Below are positions 7,518 through 16,417 of a stretch of DNA of 64,000 nucleotides, in pieces. How positions within the stretch are numbered: position 1 is the first letter of the stretch; each line of letters opens with the position of its first letter. Origin of the DNA: Marinomonas vulgaris (GTDB lineage Bacteria; Pseudomonadota; Gammaproteobacteria; Pseudomonadales; Marinomonadaceae); NCBI RefSeq assembly GCF_018145875.1, contig NZ_JAGSSV010000004.1:1-64000 (forward strand), in the 5' to 3' direction. A model generated the notes under the pieces. The model was not told where the DNA came from, ran no database searches, and saw only the letters and a program-made list of their open reading frames with translations. The position numbers and the translations under genes were made by a program.

Positions 7518-8522
7518 TTATTTGCTTAGATTTTTTTGACTGTTATCTAACATGGTTTGAATTTTTTGTGTGGCCTCTTGAGTTTGCAAAGCCAGTTTTT
7601 TGACCTCGTGAGCTACAACAGCAAAGCCTCGACCTGCGTCACCGGCTCGGGCAGCTTCAATGGCGGCGTTCAACGCGAGTAAATTTGTACTGCTCGATAT
7701 ATGGGTGATGACTTCAACTATATGGGATATTTCTTGGTAGTTAGTTTGCATGTTTGTGTATTCTTGTTGCTGAGCTACTTCGGCTTTTTTCTCGGTAGAA
7801 ATATCCCGTGCACTACCAACGACTCTCAGTAAAACACCGTTTTTATCACGAAGGCAAGCACCGCACTCTCTGAACCAAATATAGTGGCCAGCTTTGTGTT
7901 TCATACGGTATTCCGTGACATATTGATAATTAGAGTCATCACTTTGCATGAGTTGACCGAAAGCAGTCATGGTTGCATCAAGGTCATCGGGGTGAGCTAC
8001 GGCAAAGTAGCTATCCCAGCCATTGGGAAATTCTGCCTCGTTATAACCAATAAGTTCGCGAAATTTAGACGACCAAGTAATGACGTTATCTTCGTGATCG
8101 GGGTCACCATTAATGACGCTAAGATCCCAGTACCCCTCAGAGATAACAGTCTGTGCCAGCGTCCAAGCGTTTTGGTTTTGCGTACTAATACGATACTGCT
8201 CAGATAAACGAGCCTGTTCTTGAATCAAGGTTTGAATTTGATGCTGTAGCTTGGTGTTATTATTTTCTTGCTCTTGTTGTTGTGCTTTTAAATAACGAAT
8301 TTCATTCAGTCGCTGCTCTTTTTCCTGTTTATCGATGAGGTTTTTTTTATTAGCGTCTTCTGCTTTTGTTTTTTGATATTGAGAAAGCTGTTGTATCTTT
8401 TTTTCTAAATAAGACAGAGTTAGCTTTTCATGTTTTTGGGTTTGGTAATCTGGAGGAAGAAGTGAGTCAATTTTTTCAAATAAACTATTAAGGGAATGTT
8501 TTGATGGGCCAAATAAACGCAT
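7518..8522 (-). CDS. Soluble PAS-containing minimal chemoreceptor
   Basis: A 334-residue cytosolic protein without membrane segments. Residues about 15-120 form a Gln/Lys/Glu-rich coiled coil. A PAS domain with PAC motif follows ([44 protein letters not shown]; about 130-245). The C-terminus has only the hairpin tip of a methyl-accepting chemotaxis protein, [20 protein letters not shown] and [14 protein letters not shown]. The long signalling helices, HAMP domain and C-terminal CheR-binding pentapeptide are missing. The start is the ATG at 8522, preceded by GAGGA; an upstream ATG at 8537 overlaps that ribosome site. It probably reports redox or a small ligand to the chemotaxis kinase. Its place beside tmm suggests, but does not show, a role in taxis to methylated amines. 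Confidence 0.85.
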   Translation of the reverse strand: MRLFGPSKHSLNSLFEKIDSLLPPDYQTQKHEKLTLSYLEKKIQQLSQYQKTKAEDANKKNLIDKQEKEQRLNEIRYLKAQQQEQENNNTKLQHQIQTLIQEQARLSEQYRISTQNQNAWTLAQTVISEGYWDLSVINGDPDHEDNVITWSSKFRELIGYNEAEFPNGWDSYFAVAHPDDLDATMTAFGQLMQSDDSNYQYVTEYRMKHKAGHYIWFRECGACLRDKNGVLLRVVGSARDISTEKKAEVAQQQEYTNMQTNYQEISHIVEVITHISSSTNLLALNAAIEAARAGDAGRGFAVVAHEVKKLALQTQEATQKIQTMLDNSQKNLSK

Positions 8523-8632
8523 TTTATTTATCCTCATTAATGACTAATAATGTAAATATAATTCCTATTATTAAACCATAGATAAGAAATAAATTGAGAT
8601 ATTTAAGTGACCTTGATTGTAATTATTTAATG

Positions 8633-8673
8633 AAAAGTGCTAAACCAATTCTTAATGATGGTTTAGCACTTTT
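8633..8673 (-). terminator. Terminator of tmm
   Basis: A perfect 15-bp stem, AAAAGTGCTAAACCA with TGGTTTAGCACTTTT, lies just after the tmm stop (minus strand) and before the chemoreceptor gene. Confidence 0.85.
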
Positions 8674-8687
8674 GGAAGGGAGTTAAA

Positions 8688-10034
8688 TCATTTGTCGGAT
8701 AAGTAAGCTTCTAAGGAATCGTCTAACGCATCAATCCAAGGTGTATGATGAGGTGGTGACATGGTTCCTGTCATTAATGAACGATAAGAGTAGTTTCTAA
8801 AGTTCATAATGTCGTCTTTCTTATGGTGCTTCCATTCAAGGAAAGTTTGACGGACACCCTCGATATCAAAAGTGGGATAGTCTGTAGCCTCAATAAGCTC
8901 AAGAATATAATCTCCTTGAAAAGTGAACATTTCTTCTGCTGTTTCCAGCGTTAATTCTCGTTCACGCCATGCCAGACTATTATCAATCATGTCTTGTTTA
9001 GATGTCGGTAAGGCAATCTTACCCATGATGATATCACGCACATACCAAGCCTGAGCATCAAACATATTGAATGTATACCATTGATCCTGCATACCAAGAT
9101 AAAACATTTGCGTATTGTTTTCCCACACTACGCCTTTATATAGATCAAGAGGCCATAGGCGGTTATCTGTTTTTAGGCGTAGAGATTCTTCTAAGAAAGG
9201 GAAGTGATGCAAGTAACCCGTGCATAAAATGATGGCGTCAATTTGCTTACTTGTACCATCGACAAAGTGTGCAATATCACCCTCAACCTTAGTTAAAAGC
9301 GGTTTTTCTTCCCAGTTTTCAGGCCATTTATAACCCATTGGGGCGGAGCGATAACAAGATGTGATCGATTTAGCGCCATATTTGTAGCACTGAGACCCTA
9401 TGTCTTCCGCTGAGTAGCTGCTGCCAACGATCAATAAATTTTTGTCTTTAAATTCAAGTGCATCACGGAAATCATGGGCATGAAGAATACGACCGCCAAA
9501 GCTTTCAAATCCTTCAAAAGAGGGCACACGTGGTGTTGAAAAGTGCCCAGAAGCAACGATCACGTTATCAAATATTTCTGAATACACCACGTCTTTGTTA
9601 TTGTCATGTACGGTAACAGTAAACTGCTTTGTGGTGTCATCAAAGGTTATATTGTGTACAGGGGTATTGAAGCGAATGTATTTTCTGACGTCGGCTTTTT
9701 CAACTCGACCTTTAATGTAGTCCCACAATACTTCTCGTGGAGGATATGACGCTATGGGCTTGCCAAAATGCTCTTCGAAACTATAGTCTGCGAATTCAAG
9801 GCATTCTTTTGGCCCATTTGACCAAAGATAGCGGTACATACTGCTGTGAACAGGCTCTCCATTTTCATCCAATCCGGTACGCCAAGTATAATTCCATTGC
9901 CCACCCCAGTCATTTTGTTTTTCGAAACAAACAAGCTCAGGGATGGCTTCGCCTTTCGCTTCTGCTGATTGAAAGGCTCGTAATTGTGCTAAGCCACTTG
10001 GGCCTGCGCCAATAATGGCAATACGCTTTTTCAT
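8688..10034 (-). CDS. tmm: Trimethylamine monooxygenase
   Basis: A 448-residue flavin-containing monooxygenase that oxidises trimethylamine to trimethylamine N-oxide with NADPH and O2. The FAD fingerprint IIGAGPSGL is at residues 7-15. The FMO-type segment [13 protein letters not shown] and the NADPH-binding [11 protein letters not shown] lie near residues 175-205. The sequence after the first motif ([19 protein letters not shown]) is characteristic of bacterial Tmm. The start is the ATG at 10034 with GGAG seven bases upstream; a longer frame to 10124 would add an N-terminus the family lacks. It is separated from the PAS gene by 187 bp containing a candidate regulator site, so it probably has its own promoter. 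Co-location with tdm and dmm makes the substrate assignment firm. Confidence 0.94.
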   Translation of the reverse strand: MKKRIAIIGAGPSGLAQLRAFQSAEAKGEAIPELVCFEKQNDWGGQWNYTWRTGLDENGEPVHSSMYRYLWSNGPKECLEFADYSFEEHFGKPIASYPPREVLWDYIKGRVEKADVRKYIRFNTPVHNITFDDTTKQFTVTVHDNNKDVVYSEIFDNVIVASGHFSTPRVPSFEGFESFGGRILHAHDFRDALEFKDKNLLIVGSSYSAEDIGSQCYKYGAKSITSCYRSAPMGYKWPENWEEKPLLTKVEGDIAHFVDGTSKQIDAIILCTGYLHHFPFLEESLRLKTDNRLWPLDLYKGVVWENNTQMFYLGMQDQWYTFNMFDAQAWYVRDIIMGKIALPTSKQDMIDNSLAWRERELTLETAEEMFTFQGDYILELIEATDYPTFDIEGVRQTFLEWKHHKKDDIMNFRNYSYRSLMTGTMSPPHHTPWIDALDDSLEAYLSDK

Positions 10035-10144
10035 GCTTTTCTCCGACGGTAAGTTGGTTGCGATTTCATTCTCTGATTCGAGGAATAACATAAGGGTAAC
10101 AATAAATGAGTGTGTCTTAAACACCTCAAAGAGAATACAACAAA

Positions 10145-10151
10145 AGGGGTA
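10145..10151 (-). promoter_or_regulatory. NarL-type heptamer upstream of tmm
   Basis: On the minus strand this reads TACCCCT followed by TTTG, about 110 bp before the tmm start. It fits the NarL/NarP heptamer TACYYMT. The same TACCCCTTT occurs upstream of tdm in the same orientation relative to the gene. It may be the target of the NarL-family regulator at 11018-11695; this is an inference from one motif. Confidence 0.4.
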
Positions 10152-10221
10152 GTCTAAATTTACGGGTTAATATGATGTGTTTTCTGATAATATTGTGTCG
10201 ATTTTTCCGGTTATTTTACCG

Positions 10222-11040
10222 TCATAACGTCTCCATAATTACCCCTTCAATACTCAGTACAGCCCCTGTTGCGGAATAAATACCTTGGCCTTTTTCAATG
10301 ACATTCAAGTAATGACCATCAACATGCAGAAGGCGGTAATGTAACTCAAAGTAACGACATTCTTGTAAAGCGACTTGTACTTTCCCCCAGACTTTCTCGG
10401 CATCTTCTGGGTGGATTAGGTCACCAAAAGATAATTGTGGTTGATTAATCAGCTGACTAGGCTGATAGCCGGTTAATGCTTTACAACCTTCACTGATGTA
10501 TTCCATTGACCAGTTATGATTGTTTCTTCCGCGATACAAAATGGCGGGCATACGGTCAACTAAACCAGACAAATTCCGATGATTGGCTTTACCTATTTCA
10601 GTTTTTTGTATGCGAGTCGTGACATCTCTGAGTGTAGCGGTGAGTGAGCCAAAAAAAGTATTGTATGAGTGCTGTAAGTGTATTTCGCACCATTTTATGT
10701 CCCCATCAGAGACCAATAACCGAATCAGCAGCTTGGATACACTGTGGTGTTTTGAGTGCTGGGGTTGAGTCATTCTATCAATGGCGTGCTGCCATTTCTG
10801 ATGATCGTCTGGGTGAAGAAAGGCGGTAAAACGAGTTGTGGCGTTCAGTTTATGTTGAGCACTGAGTTGTCTCCAATAATCATTACTGTAATGAATAACC
10901 GAGTCTTGATCTAGCATTAGTACAGCGTCGGTTAAGCTATCAAGAATACGATCCGGTTCAAAGCCAAAACTAGATGGTTTTGTTGTCTGATTAAAAAAGC
11001 CTTTACCAAAAGTTAATTTATTCCAAAGAAAAGTCAGCAT
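10222..11040 (-). CDS. PAS-PAS sensory protein without output domain
   Basis: A 272-residue cytosolic protein consisting of two PAS domains. The first is at about 30-145 (ILDSLTDAVLMLDQDSVIHYSN and a PAC segment ending LRDVTTRIQK). The second is at about 155-270 (MPAILYRGRNNHNWSMEYISEGC, FGDLIHPEDAEKVW, YRLLHVDGHYLNV). No kinase, GGDEF, HTH or chemotaxis domain follows. The ATG at 11040 lies inside the end of the response-regulator gene, so the two frames overlap by 23 bases and translation is probably coupled. It is the third gene of a kinase-regulator-PAS operon and may modulate the soluble kinase by protein contact. No named family is recognised beyond PAS. Confidence 0.8.
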   Translation of the reverse strand: MLTFLWNKLTFGKGFFNQTTKPSSFGFEPDRILDSLTDAVLMLDQDSVIHYSNDYWRQLSAQHKLNATTRFTAFLHPDDHQKWQHAIDRMTQPQHSKHHSVSKLLIRLLVSDGDIKWCEIHLQHSYNTFFGSLTATLRDVTTRIQKTEIGKANHRNLSGLVDRMPAILYRGRNNHNWSMEYISEGCKALTGYQPSQLINQPQLSFGDLIHPEDAEKVWGKVQVALQECRYFELHYRLLHVDGHYLNVIEKGQGIYSATGAVLSIEGVIMETL

Positions 11041-11695
11041 TTTTATGTGCCCAAGCAGCCAATGCGAGACGTGAACCAAGATTCAGTTTGCGCAGTAAAT
11101 TTTTGACGTAAACTTTCACCGTACCATCGCTGATACCCAGTTCTCTGGCGATCAATTTATTGCTCATGCCTTTAGCTATTAACAAAAGTGTCTGTCGTTC
11201 TCTTTCTGTTAAATCGCCAGTGCTGGAGGTTGTCTGTAGAACGGGAGCCGCCTCTGAAATATGTCTTGCCAGCATGGTGACGCCAGCCGGATCAATAGCA
11301 ATATTGCCAAGAATTACGGATTCTAATTTTTGCAAAATATCATCTGGGTCAGAATCTTTTAGCAAATAGCCATCGGCTCCAGAGGTAATCGCTTCAAAAA
11401 GCTCATTACTGTCATCAGATGCGGTAATAATGACTACTTTGAGAGCGTTGTTTCGCGCCTTAGCTTCTTTTAGCAATACCAAGCCAGACAATTTTGGCAT
11501 GTGAAGATCAAGGAGCAACAGATCAATAGTCAGTGACGCCATGGTGTCTAGAAAATCATGGCCGTTATCAAAATCTGCAATGACTCGAAAAGCCGGACTG
11601 TCGTTTAAAAGCGCTACGATACCGCGACGAAATAAAGGATGATCGTCTACAACCACGACTTGGCTTGCTATTTGGTATTCTGTTAACTCGCTCAC
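11018..11695 (-). CDS. NarL/FixJ-family response regulator
   Basis: 225 residues. The receiver domain (about 10-130) has the acidic pair Asp17-Asp18, phosphoacceptor Asp63 in LLLLDLHMPKLSG, Thr91 and Lys113 in GYLLKDSD. The LuxR-type helix-turn-helix (about 155-220) has LTERERQTLLLIAKGMSNK and ISDGTVKVYVKNLLRKL, closest to the NarL group. The start overlaps the kinase stop by four bases (ATGA), so kinase and regulator are translationally coupled. Sitting between tmm and tdm, it is the likely activator of both, and a shared TACCCCT heptamer upstream of both genes supports that. Confidence 0.9.
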   Translation of the reverse strand: MSELTEYQIASQVVVVDDHPLFRRGIVALLNDSPAFRVIADFDNGHDFLDTMASLTIDLLLLDLHMPKLSGLVLLKEAKARNNALKVVIITASDDSNELFEAITSGADGYLLKDSDPDDILQKLESVILGNIAIDPAGVTMLARHISEAAPVLQTTSSTGDLTERERQTLLLIAKGMSNKLIARELGISDGTVKVYVKNLLRKLNLGSRLALAAWAHKNADFSLE

Positions 11696-12852
11696 AATGT
11701 TGACCCTTTGATTAAGAGCTCTACGGAAGTGCCACCGTTTTTTCGCGCTGTAACAGTCAGTTGCGCCGGTATTTTATCTGCTCGCTCTTGCATGATAAGC
11801 ATACCGAAGCGGCCTTTGTGCTGGTTGTTTTTGGGTATCCCTATGCCGTTGTCTTCAATTCTAATGATGAGGTCATTCTGAGGGGATTGCGTGATTTTGA
11901 GACGAGCATGGCTCGCATCAGAGTGGCGTACCACATTGCTTAAGGCTTCTCGGATGATATAAAGCACTTGAATGTCGGCAGCGGTGTGGGTGTGATGGCT
12001 GACGCGGTTATCCACTTCAAAGACAATACTGGAGCGTTGTTCGAATTCTTCCACCGCGATTAAAATGGATGGAATAAGCTGTCCTGTTTGTAAGTTAAGT
12101 CGAGAGGTTGCAATTAGGTCTCGAGACTGACGATAGGCTAGCTTCACCTGGGTGGCTATATCGTCACTGATGGTTTTGGCTGTTGGGTTGGTTTGCTCGT
12201 CACAAAGGTCAGCTAGTTGGCAAGATTTGATTCTAAGATAACTTAAGGTTTGTGCCAGCGTATCATGCAACTCTGCCGCATGGGAGGTCTGAGTTTTATC
12301 AATAGCATGCTCAATGCTCACTTGGTGCTGTTGCCAAATCGTCAGCCCTTTTTCCAGTGCTATCGCTAAGGGTTGTAAACAAGCGTCGATCTTTTCTTTG
12401 GATGGTGTGGCCTGATCAAAGCATACGATCAACCAAGCGTTTGAACTCAACTTTTGTTTGGTATTTTGGCAAGGAATTTTCTGCACATGCATAGGCGAAT
12501 TTGATAATGGAGCAGGGCGATCAGCCGCATGGTGAGTTAATTGATAGCGCACTTTTTGGAGCAGAGACGGCGATGGATTGAGCTGATTAGCGTGTAGAAG
12601 TTGGGTGTGCTCTTTTCTACTAGAAGGCGACACAATATAGAGATCACCATTTAGCGTTTCTTTAATGATGACTTGCCAATTGGTCAACGCGTTCCTGAGC
12701 GTAGCGTCTACATCGGTGGTCACCGCCAATTCCAAAATCAAGCTGGTGACATCGTCACTGGGTTTGTGGTTGTGGACGATCGGTTTGAAGAACCACCAAG
12801 AAAGGCCATGCCACCAAGATAAAAAAGAATTCGCCATAATTTTGAAGACCAT
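11692..12852 (-). CDS. Soluble NarX-type sensor histidine kinase
   Basis: 386 residues from the ATG at 12852, or 381 from the in-frame ATG at 12837; neither has a clear ribosome site. The C-terminal half is a HisKA_3/HATPase pair: phosphoacceptor His in AAELHDTLAQTL (near residue 196), then the N box REALSNVVRHSDASHA and the G box IEDNGIGIPK. The N-terminal part (about 35-170) may be a GAF-like input domain, but no ligand-binding residues are obvious. No membrane helix is present, so the signal is intracellular. Its partner is the adjoining NarL-type regulator. TMA, TMAO or cell redox state are plausible inputs given the neighbouring genes. Confidence 0.88.
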   Translation of the reverse strand: MVFKIMANSFLSWWHGLSWWFFKPIVHNHKPSDDVTSLILELAVTTDVDATLRNALTNWQVIIKETLNGDLYIVSPSSRKEHTQLLHANQLNPSPSLLQKVRYQLTHHAADRPAPLSNSPMHVQKIPCQNTKQKLSSNAWLIVCFDQATPSKEKIDACLQPLAIALEKGLTIWQQHQVSIEHAIDKTQTSHAAELHDTLAQTLSYLRIKSCQLADLCDEQTNPTAKTISDDIATQVKLAYRQSRDLIATSRLNLQTGQLIPSILIAVEEFEQRSSIVFEVDNRVSHHTHTAADIQVLYIIREALSNVVRHSDASHARLKITQSPQNDLIIRIEDNGIGIPKNNQHKGRFGMLIMQERADKIPAQLTVTARKNGGTSVELLIKGSTL

Positions 12853-13164
12853 TTGTTAGAACACTTGGTTAAGAATAAAGTCTAATCATATTGATTCAAA
12901 TGAGTAGCAGAGAGTGTGCCAATGTACTGCAACCTTGGCGGCCTTTGATCGATTACTCCCTAAGGAATACCCCTTTCTGACAATTGCACAAAAAAACACT
13001 ATAAGTAAAAATTTTTCACTGTAGAGAATATGGCGGCGCTTTTTTTGAAGCATCATTGAAATGCACCAAATGTGTTCTCTTTAAGCTGAGTTGCACTTGA
13101 ATCGTCCAGTATATGATCAATGCAACTATCTCTATTTAGCGTGTCTATTGTTTGGAGTGTCACC
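12853..13164. promoter_or_regulatory. Divergent control region between the kinase operon and tdm
   Basis: This 312-bp gap has no gene. It contains TACTCCC (12954-12960) and TACCCCT (12968-12974) as a direct repeat 14 bases apart, matching 6 and 7 positions of the NarL heptamer TACYYMT. They lie about 190-210 bp before the tdm start and about 120 bp from the kinase start. Expression of tdm and of the regulators themselves could be set from here. Confidence 0.45.
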
Positions 13165-15456
13165 ATGGATAAGCTGCAAAATGCGCTTATGGAACCAAAA
13201 GAACGCCACCAAGTGTATCGTGTGCAGGGTCAAGAAGCTTTAAGGCTGACCATCAAGCAGGGTGAATGTATCGAGATCACTTCCCCTGATCGTCAGCAAG
13301 GCTGTGAAATTCTGCTGATACCAGAGAGCATTTTGCCTACGTGTTTCACCGAGCACCCAACCGCGCCAGCGAGTCGTGCTCGTGCTCAGCTAGCCCAACA
13401 ATCAACCAGTGCGCAACAACTGTCGACTCAACTGTCATCATGGGGCATCACTGATGCGCATCTTGAAAGCGCTTACTGTTTTGATGCCAATGAGTTACCC
13501 AACATGATATTCGATCAAGCGACCGCGCTTATTGTGTTGTGTTGTGGCGAAAATATGCCAGTTGACGAACAGCAACCGGTGACTGAGCTGTATGTAAAAC
13601 ACGGGTCAAGTGATCGAAACAATGACTTACCCGCTCCCTTAGCTGAGGTGAAAAATGAGTATCGCGTTCCGCGCTGTAATGCCGTCAGTTATCAAGTAAA
13701 AGCCGGTGAGTGGATACAAATTATCGATGTAGAAGGACGACAATGTTCTGATTTTGTGGCACTGGATTACCAGGCTTTGCAGCAAGGCAAAGAAATCATA
13801 TTAGATGAGGTCGGAACACGAAGCGACACCGGACGAAGCACGCCGCTGCCTGGTATTTATTCTAAATTCACAGACCCATATCAACAAAATATGATGGAGC
13901 TGGTTCAAGATACGGTAGGTCGTCATGATACCTTTATGTACGCTTGCAATGCTAAGTTTTATGAAGAAAGTGGTTACTTTGGCCACGCTAATTGCACCGA
14001 TAACATCAATCGGGTTCTCAAACCATTCGGCGTTAAATCGCGCTTTGGCTGGCCTGCTATTAACTTTTTCTTCAATACCGTCGCTAGCCAGTGTGGTGCG
14101 ATTGGTTTTGCCGAACCTTACTCTCGAGCGGGCGATTATGTATTAGTGCGCGCGAGTCGAGACATGCTCTGTGTGTCGACGGCCTGCCCGGATGACATTG
14201 ATCCTTCAAATGGCTGGAACCCAACAGACATTCACATTCGCATTTATGGCGCGGAGCACGATTTTCCTCGTGCAATTGGATACAGACTCACTCCAGAGGA
14301 ACTACCTCGTATGACCAAGCAAACAGGTTTTCACCCTAGTACATCGCAATTAACCAAACAATTTACCGAGTACCGTGGATACTGGGTGGCATCAGAATAT
14401 GATAATTGGGGGGCGAAAGCCGAATATCTTGCCTGTCGTGAACGTGTGGCCATGATAGATTTATCCCCGCTGCGCAAACTGGAAATACGTGGCCCAGATG
14501 CGGAAGATTTTTTGCAGTTAGCGCTCACTCGCAATGTGCGCCGAGTATCGGTGGGCGAAATTGTATATTCAGCCATGTGCCATGAAACAGGTGGGATGAT
14601 TGACGACGGCACCTTATTTCGTCTTGGCGAGCAAACGTTTCGTTGGGTGTGCGGTGATTCATACGGTGCGATTTGGCTGCGAGAACTTGCCGAGAAAAGA
14701 GGTTTTAACGTCAGTATTCAAGAGTCGACCGACCAAATTCATAATGTTGCTGTGCAAGGTCCGCGTAGTCGAGAGCTGTTGCAAAAGCTCATTTGGACAC
14801 GGGAATCGCAGATAGATTTTGTTGATCTTAAATGGTTTCATTTTTTAATTGGTCGATTGGGTGGTCCAGACGGTATCCCACTCATGGTGTCAAGAACGGG
14901 TTACACCGGAGAGTTGGGTTTTGAGGTTTGGTGTCATCCTGATCACGCGACAAAAGTGTGGGACGCTATTTGGCAAGCAGGGCAAGCGTTTGATATTGCG
15001 CCATTAGGGTTTGACGCTCTGGATATGCTGCGCATCGAAGCGGGACTTATTTTTGCTGAGCATGAATTTTGTCCTGAAACCAACCCTTTTGAGGCCGGCA
15101 TTGGGTTTACCACACCGCTAAAAACACAGCAGGAGGACTTTATCGGACGCGCGGCTATTGAGCAGCAAAGTCCAGCGAGTAGAAAGAAGCTGGTCGGCTT
15201 GCGGCTTGAAAGTAACGACCTAGTTCACCACGGTGATCAAGTATTCAATGGGCGTTATCCTGTTGGGCTAGTCACCAGCTCTATGGTGTCGCCTTTGTTG
15301 AAAGGCCAATTAGCCATGTGCAGAGTTTCGCCTGCTTTTTCTGAAGTCGGCACAGAGCTAGAAATTGGCCAGCTAGACGGACAGCAAAAGCGTATTAAAG
15401 CGATTGTTACTGGTTTGCCTTTTTATGATCCAGAAAGAACAAAAGTAAGATCTTAG
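13165..15456 (+). CDS. tdm: Trimethylamine N-oxide demethylase
   Basis: A 763-residue two-part protein, the expected size for Tdm. The N-terminal half is DUF1989, the metal-dependent module that splits TMAO to dimethylamine and formaldehyde. It has conserved cysteines in VEGRQCSDFVALDY, YFGHANCTDNINR, LCVSTACPDD and the segment FNTVASQCGAIG. From about residue 400 there is a complete GcvT-like folate domain (GYWVASEYDNWGAKAEY, LALTRNVRRVSVGEIVYSAM, VSRTGYTGELGFEVW, ALDMLRIEAGLIF), which can conjugate the formaldehyde to THF. The start is the ATG at 13165 with GGAG eight bases before; the longer frame to 13120 is unlikely. purU follows 77 bases downstream, matching the one-carbon output. Confidence 0.95.
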   Translation: MDKLQNALMEPKERHQVYRVQGQEALRLTIKQGECIEITSPDRQQGCEILLIPESILPTCFTEHPTAPASRARAQLAQQSTSAQQLSTQLSSWGITDAHLESAYCFDANELPNMIFDQATALIVLCCGENMPVDEQQPVTELYVKHGSSDRNNDLPAPLAEVKNEYRVPRCNAVSYQVKAGEWIQIIDVEGRQCSDFVALDYQALQQGKEIILDEVGTRSDTGRSTPLPGIYSKFTDPYQQNMMELVQDTVGRHDTFMYACNAKFYEESGYFGHANCTDNINRVLKPFGVKSRFGWPAINFFFNTVASQCGAIGFAEPYSRAGDYVLVRASRDMLCVSTACPDDIDPSNGWNPTDIHIRIYGAEHDFPRAIGYRLTPEELPRMTKQTGFHPSTSQLTKQFTEYRGYWVASEYDNWGAKAEYLACRERVAMIDLSPLRKLEIRGPDAEDFLQLALTRNVRRVSVGEIVYSAMCHETGGMIDDGTLFRLGEQTFRWVCGDSYGAIWLRELAEKRGFNVSIQESTDQIHNVAVQGPRSRELLQKLIWTRESQIDFVDLKWFHFLIGRLGGPDGIPLMVSRTGYTGELGFEVWCHPDHATKVWDAIWQAGQAFDIAPLGFDALDMLRIEAGLIFAEHEFCPETNPFEAGIGFTTPLKTQQEDFIGRAAIEQQSPASRKKLVGLRLESNDLVHHGDQVFNGRYPVGLVTSSMVSPLLKGQLAMCRVSPAFSEVGTELEIGQLDGQQKRIKAIVTGLPFYDPERTKVRS

Positions 15457-15533
15457 ATCGCCACAAGTTGGCGTTTAAAAGATGAGAATAAATACCCATA
15501 TACAGACAACAGTAACGAATAAATGAGGATGGT

Positions 15534-16394
15534 ATGTCGACTTCTAAAGAGTTCATTTTAAAAGCATCGTGTGATGCAACCAGTGGTATTGTGGCGTCGG
15601 TGTCCACGTATTTGGCGGAGCATGATTGCTATATTTCTGAAATGCATCAGTTCGATGACGAAGAAAATCAACGTTTTTTCATGCGTGCTGTGTGTCGAAT
15701 TGAAGGCGATGAGCAGACCATTGACTCGATCAAAGCCGATTTTGATGAACACGTAACGTCCTTCAACATGACATGGAACATCTACGATACCAATGAGCAT
15801 GTGAAGGTGTTGCTCATGGTGAGTAAGTTTGATCACTGCTTGGACGATTTGTTATACCGCCATCGCAAAGGTGAATTGCCCATGGAAATTGTAGCAGTGG
15901 TTTCTAATCACAAAGATCTACGTCCGATGGCAGAGCGAGAAGGCATTCGTTTCGTTCACTTGCCTGTCACCAAAGAAAATAAACGTGAACAAGAGCTTGC
16001 CCTACTGGATATAATCGCCGAAACAGGCACTGAGTTGGTGGTACTTGCCCGTTACATGCAAATCTTGTCCGATTCTTTATGTCGCGAACTGAATGGTCGA
16101 GCGATCAATATTCACCATTCTTTCTTGCCCGGTTTTAAAGGTGCGAAGCCTTACCATCAAGCCCATGAGCGCGGGGTAAAACTGATCGGCGCAACGGCTC
16201 ATTATGTAACGTCGGATCTGGACGAGGGGCCAATCATCGCGCAATCTGTGCAGCCTGTGGATCATACCTATTCCCCAGAACGATTGGTGGCCGTGGGTCG
16301 TGATACCGAAACCGTGGCTTTAGCGACGGCAGTGAAAATGCACCTTGAACACCGTGTTTTCATGCACAACAATAAGTCTATCGTATTTAAATAA
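15534..16394 (+). CDS. purU: Formyltetrahydrofolate deformylase
   Basis: 286 residues. An N-terminal ACT domain (about 5-85) is followed by a formyltransferase-fold hydrolase domain with the signature INIHHSFLPGFKGAKPYHQA, including the catalytic His, and a C-terminal Asp in TSDLDEGPII. It hydrolyses 10-formyl-THF to formate and THF. In this position, 77 bp after tdm and with a GAGGA ribosome site, it most likely drains C1 units formed from TMAO and DMA methyl groups and recycles THF, more than serving purine balance. Confidence 0.94.
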   Translation: MSTSKEFILKASCDATSGIVASVSTYLAEHDCYISEMHQFDDEENQRFFMRAVCRIEGDEQTIDSIKADFDEHVTSFNMTWNIYDTNEHVKVLLMVSKFDHCLDDLLYRHRKGELPMEIVAVVSNHKDLRPMAEREGIRFVHLPVTKENKREQELALLDIIAETGTELVVLARYMQILSDSLCRELNGRAINIHHSFLPGFKGAKPYHQAHERGVKLIGATAHYVTSDLDEGPIIAQSVQPVDHTYSPERLVAVGRDTETVALATAVKMHLEHRVFMHNNKSIVFK

Positions 16395-16417
16395 ATCGAT
16401 TGTTTGTGTTAGCAGTG

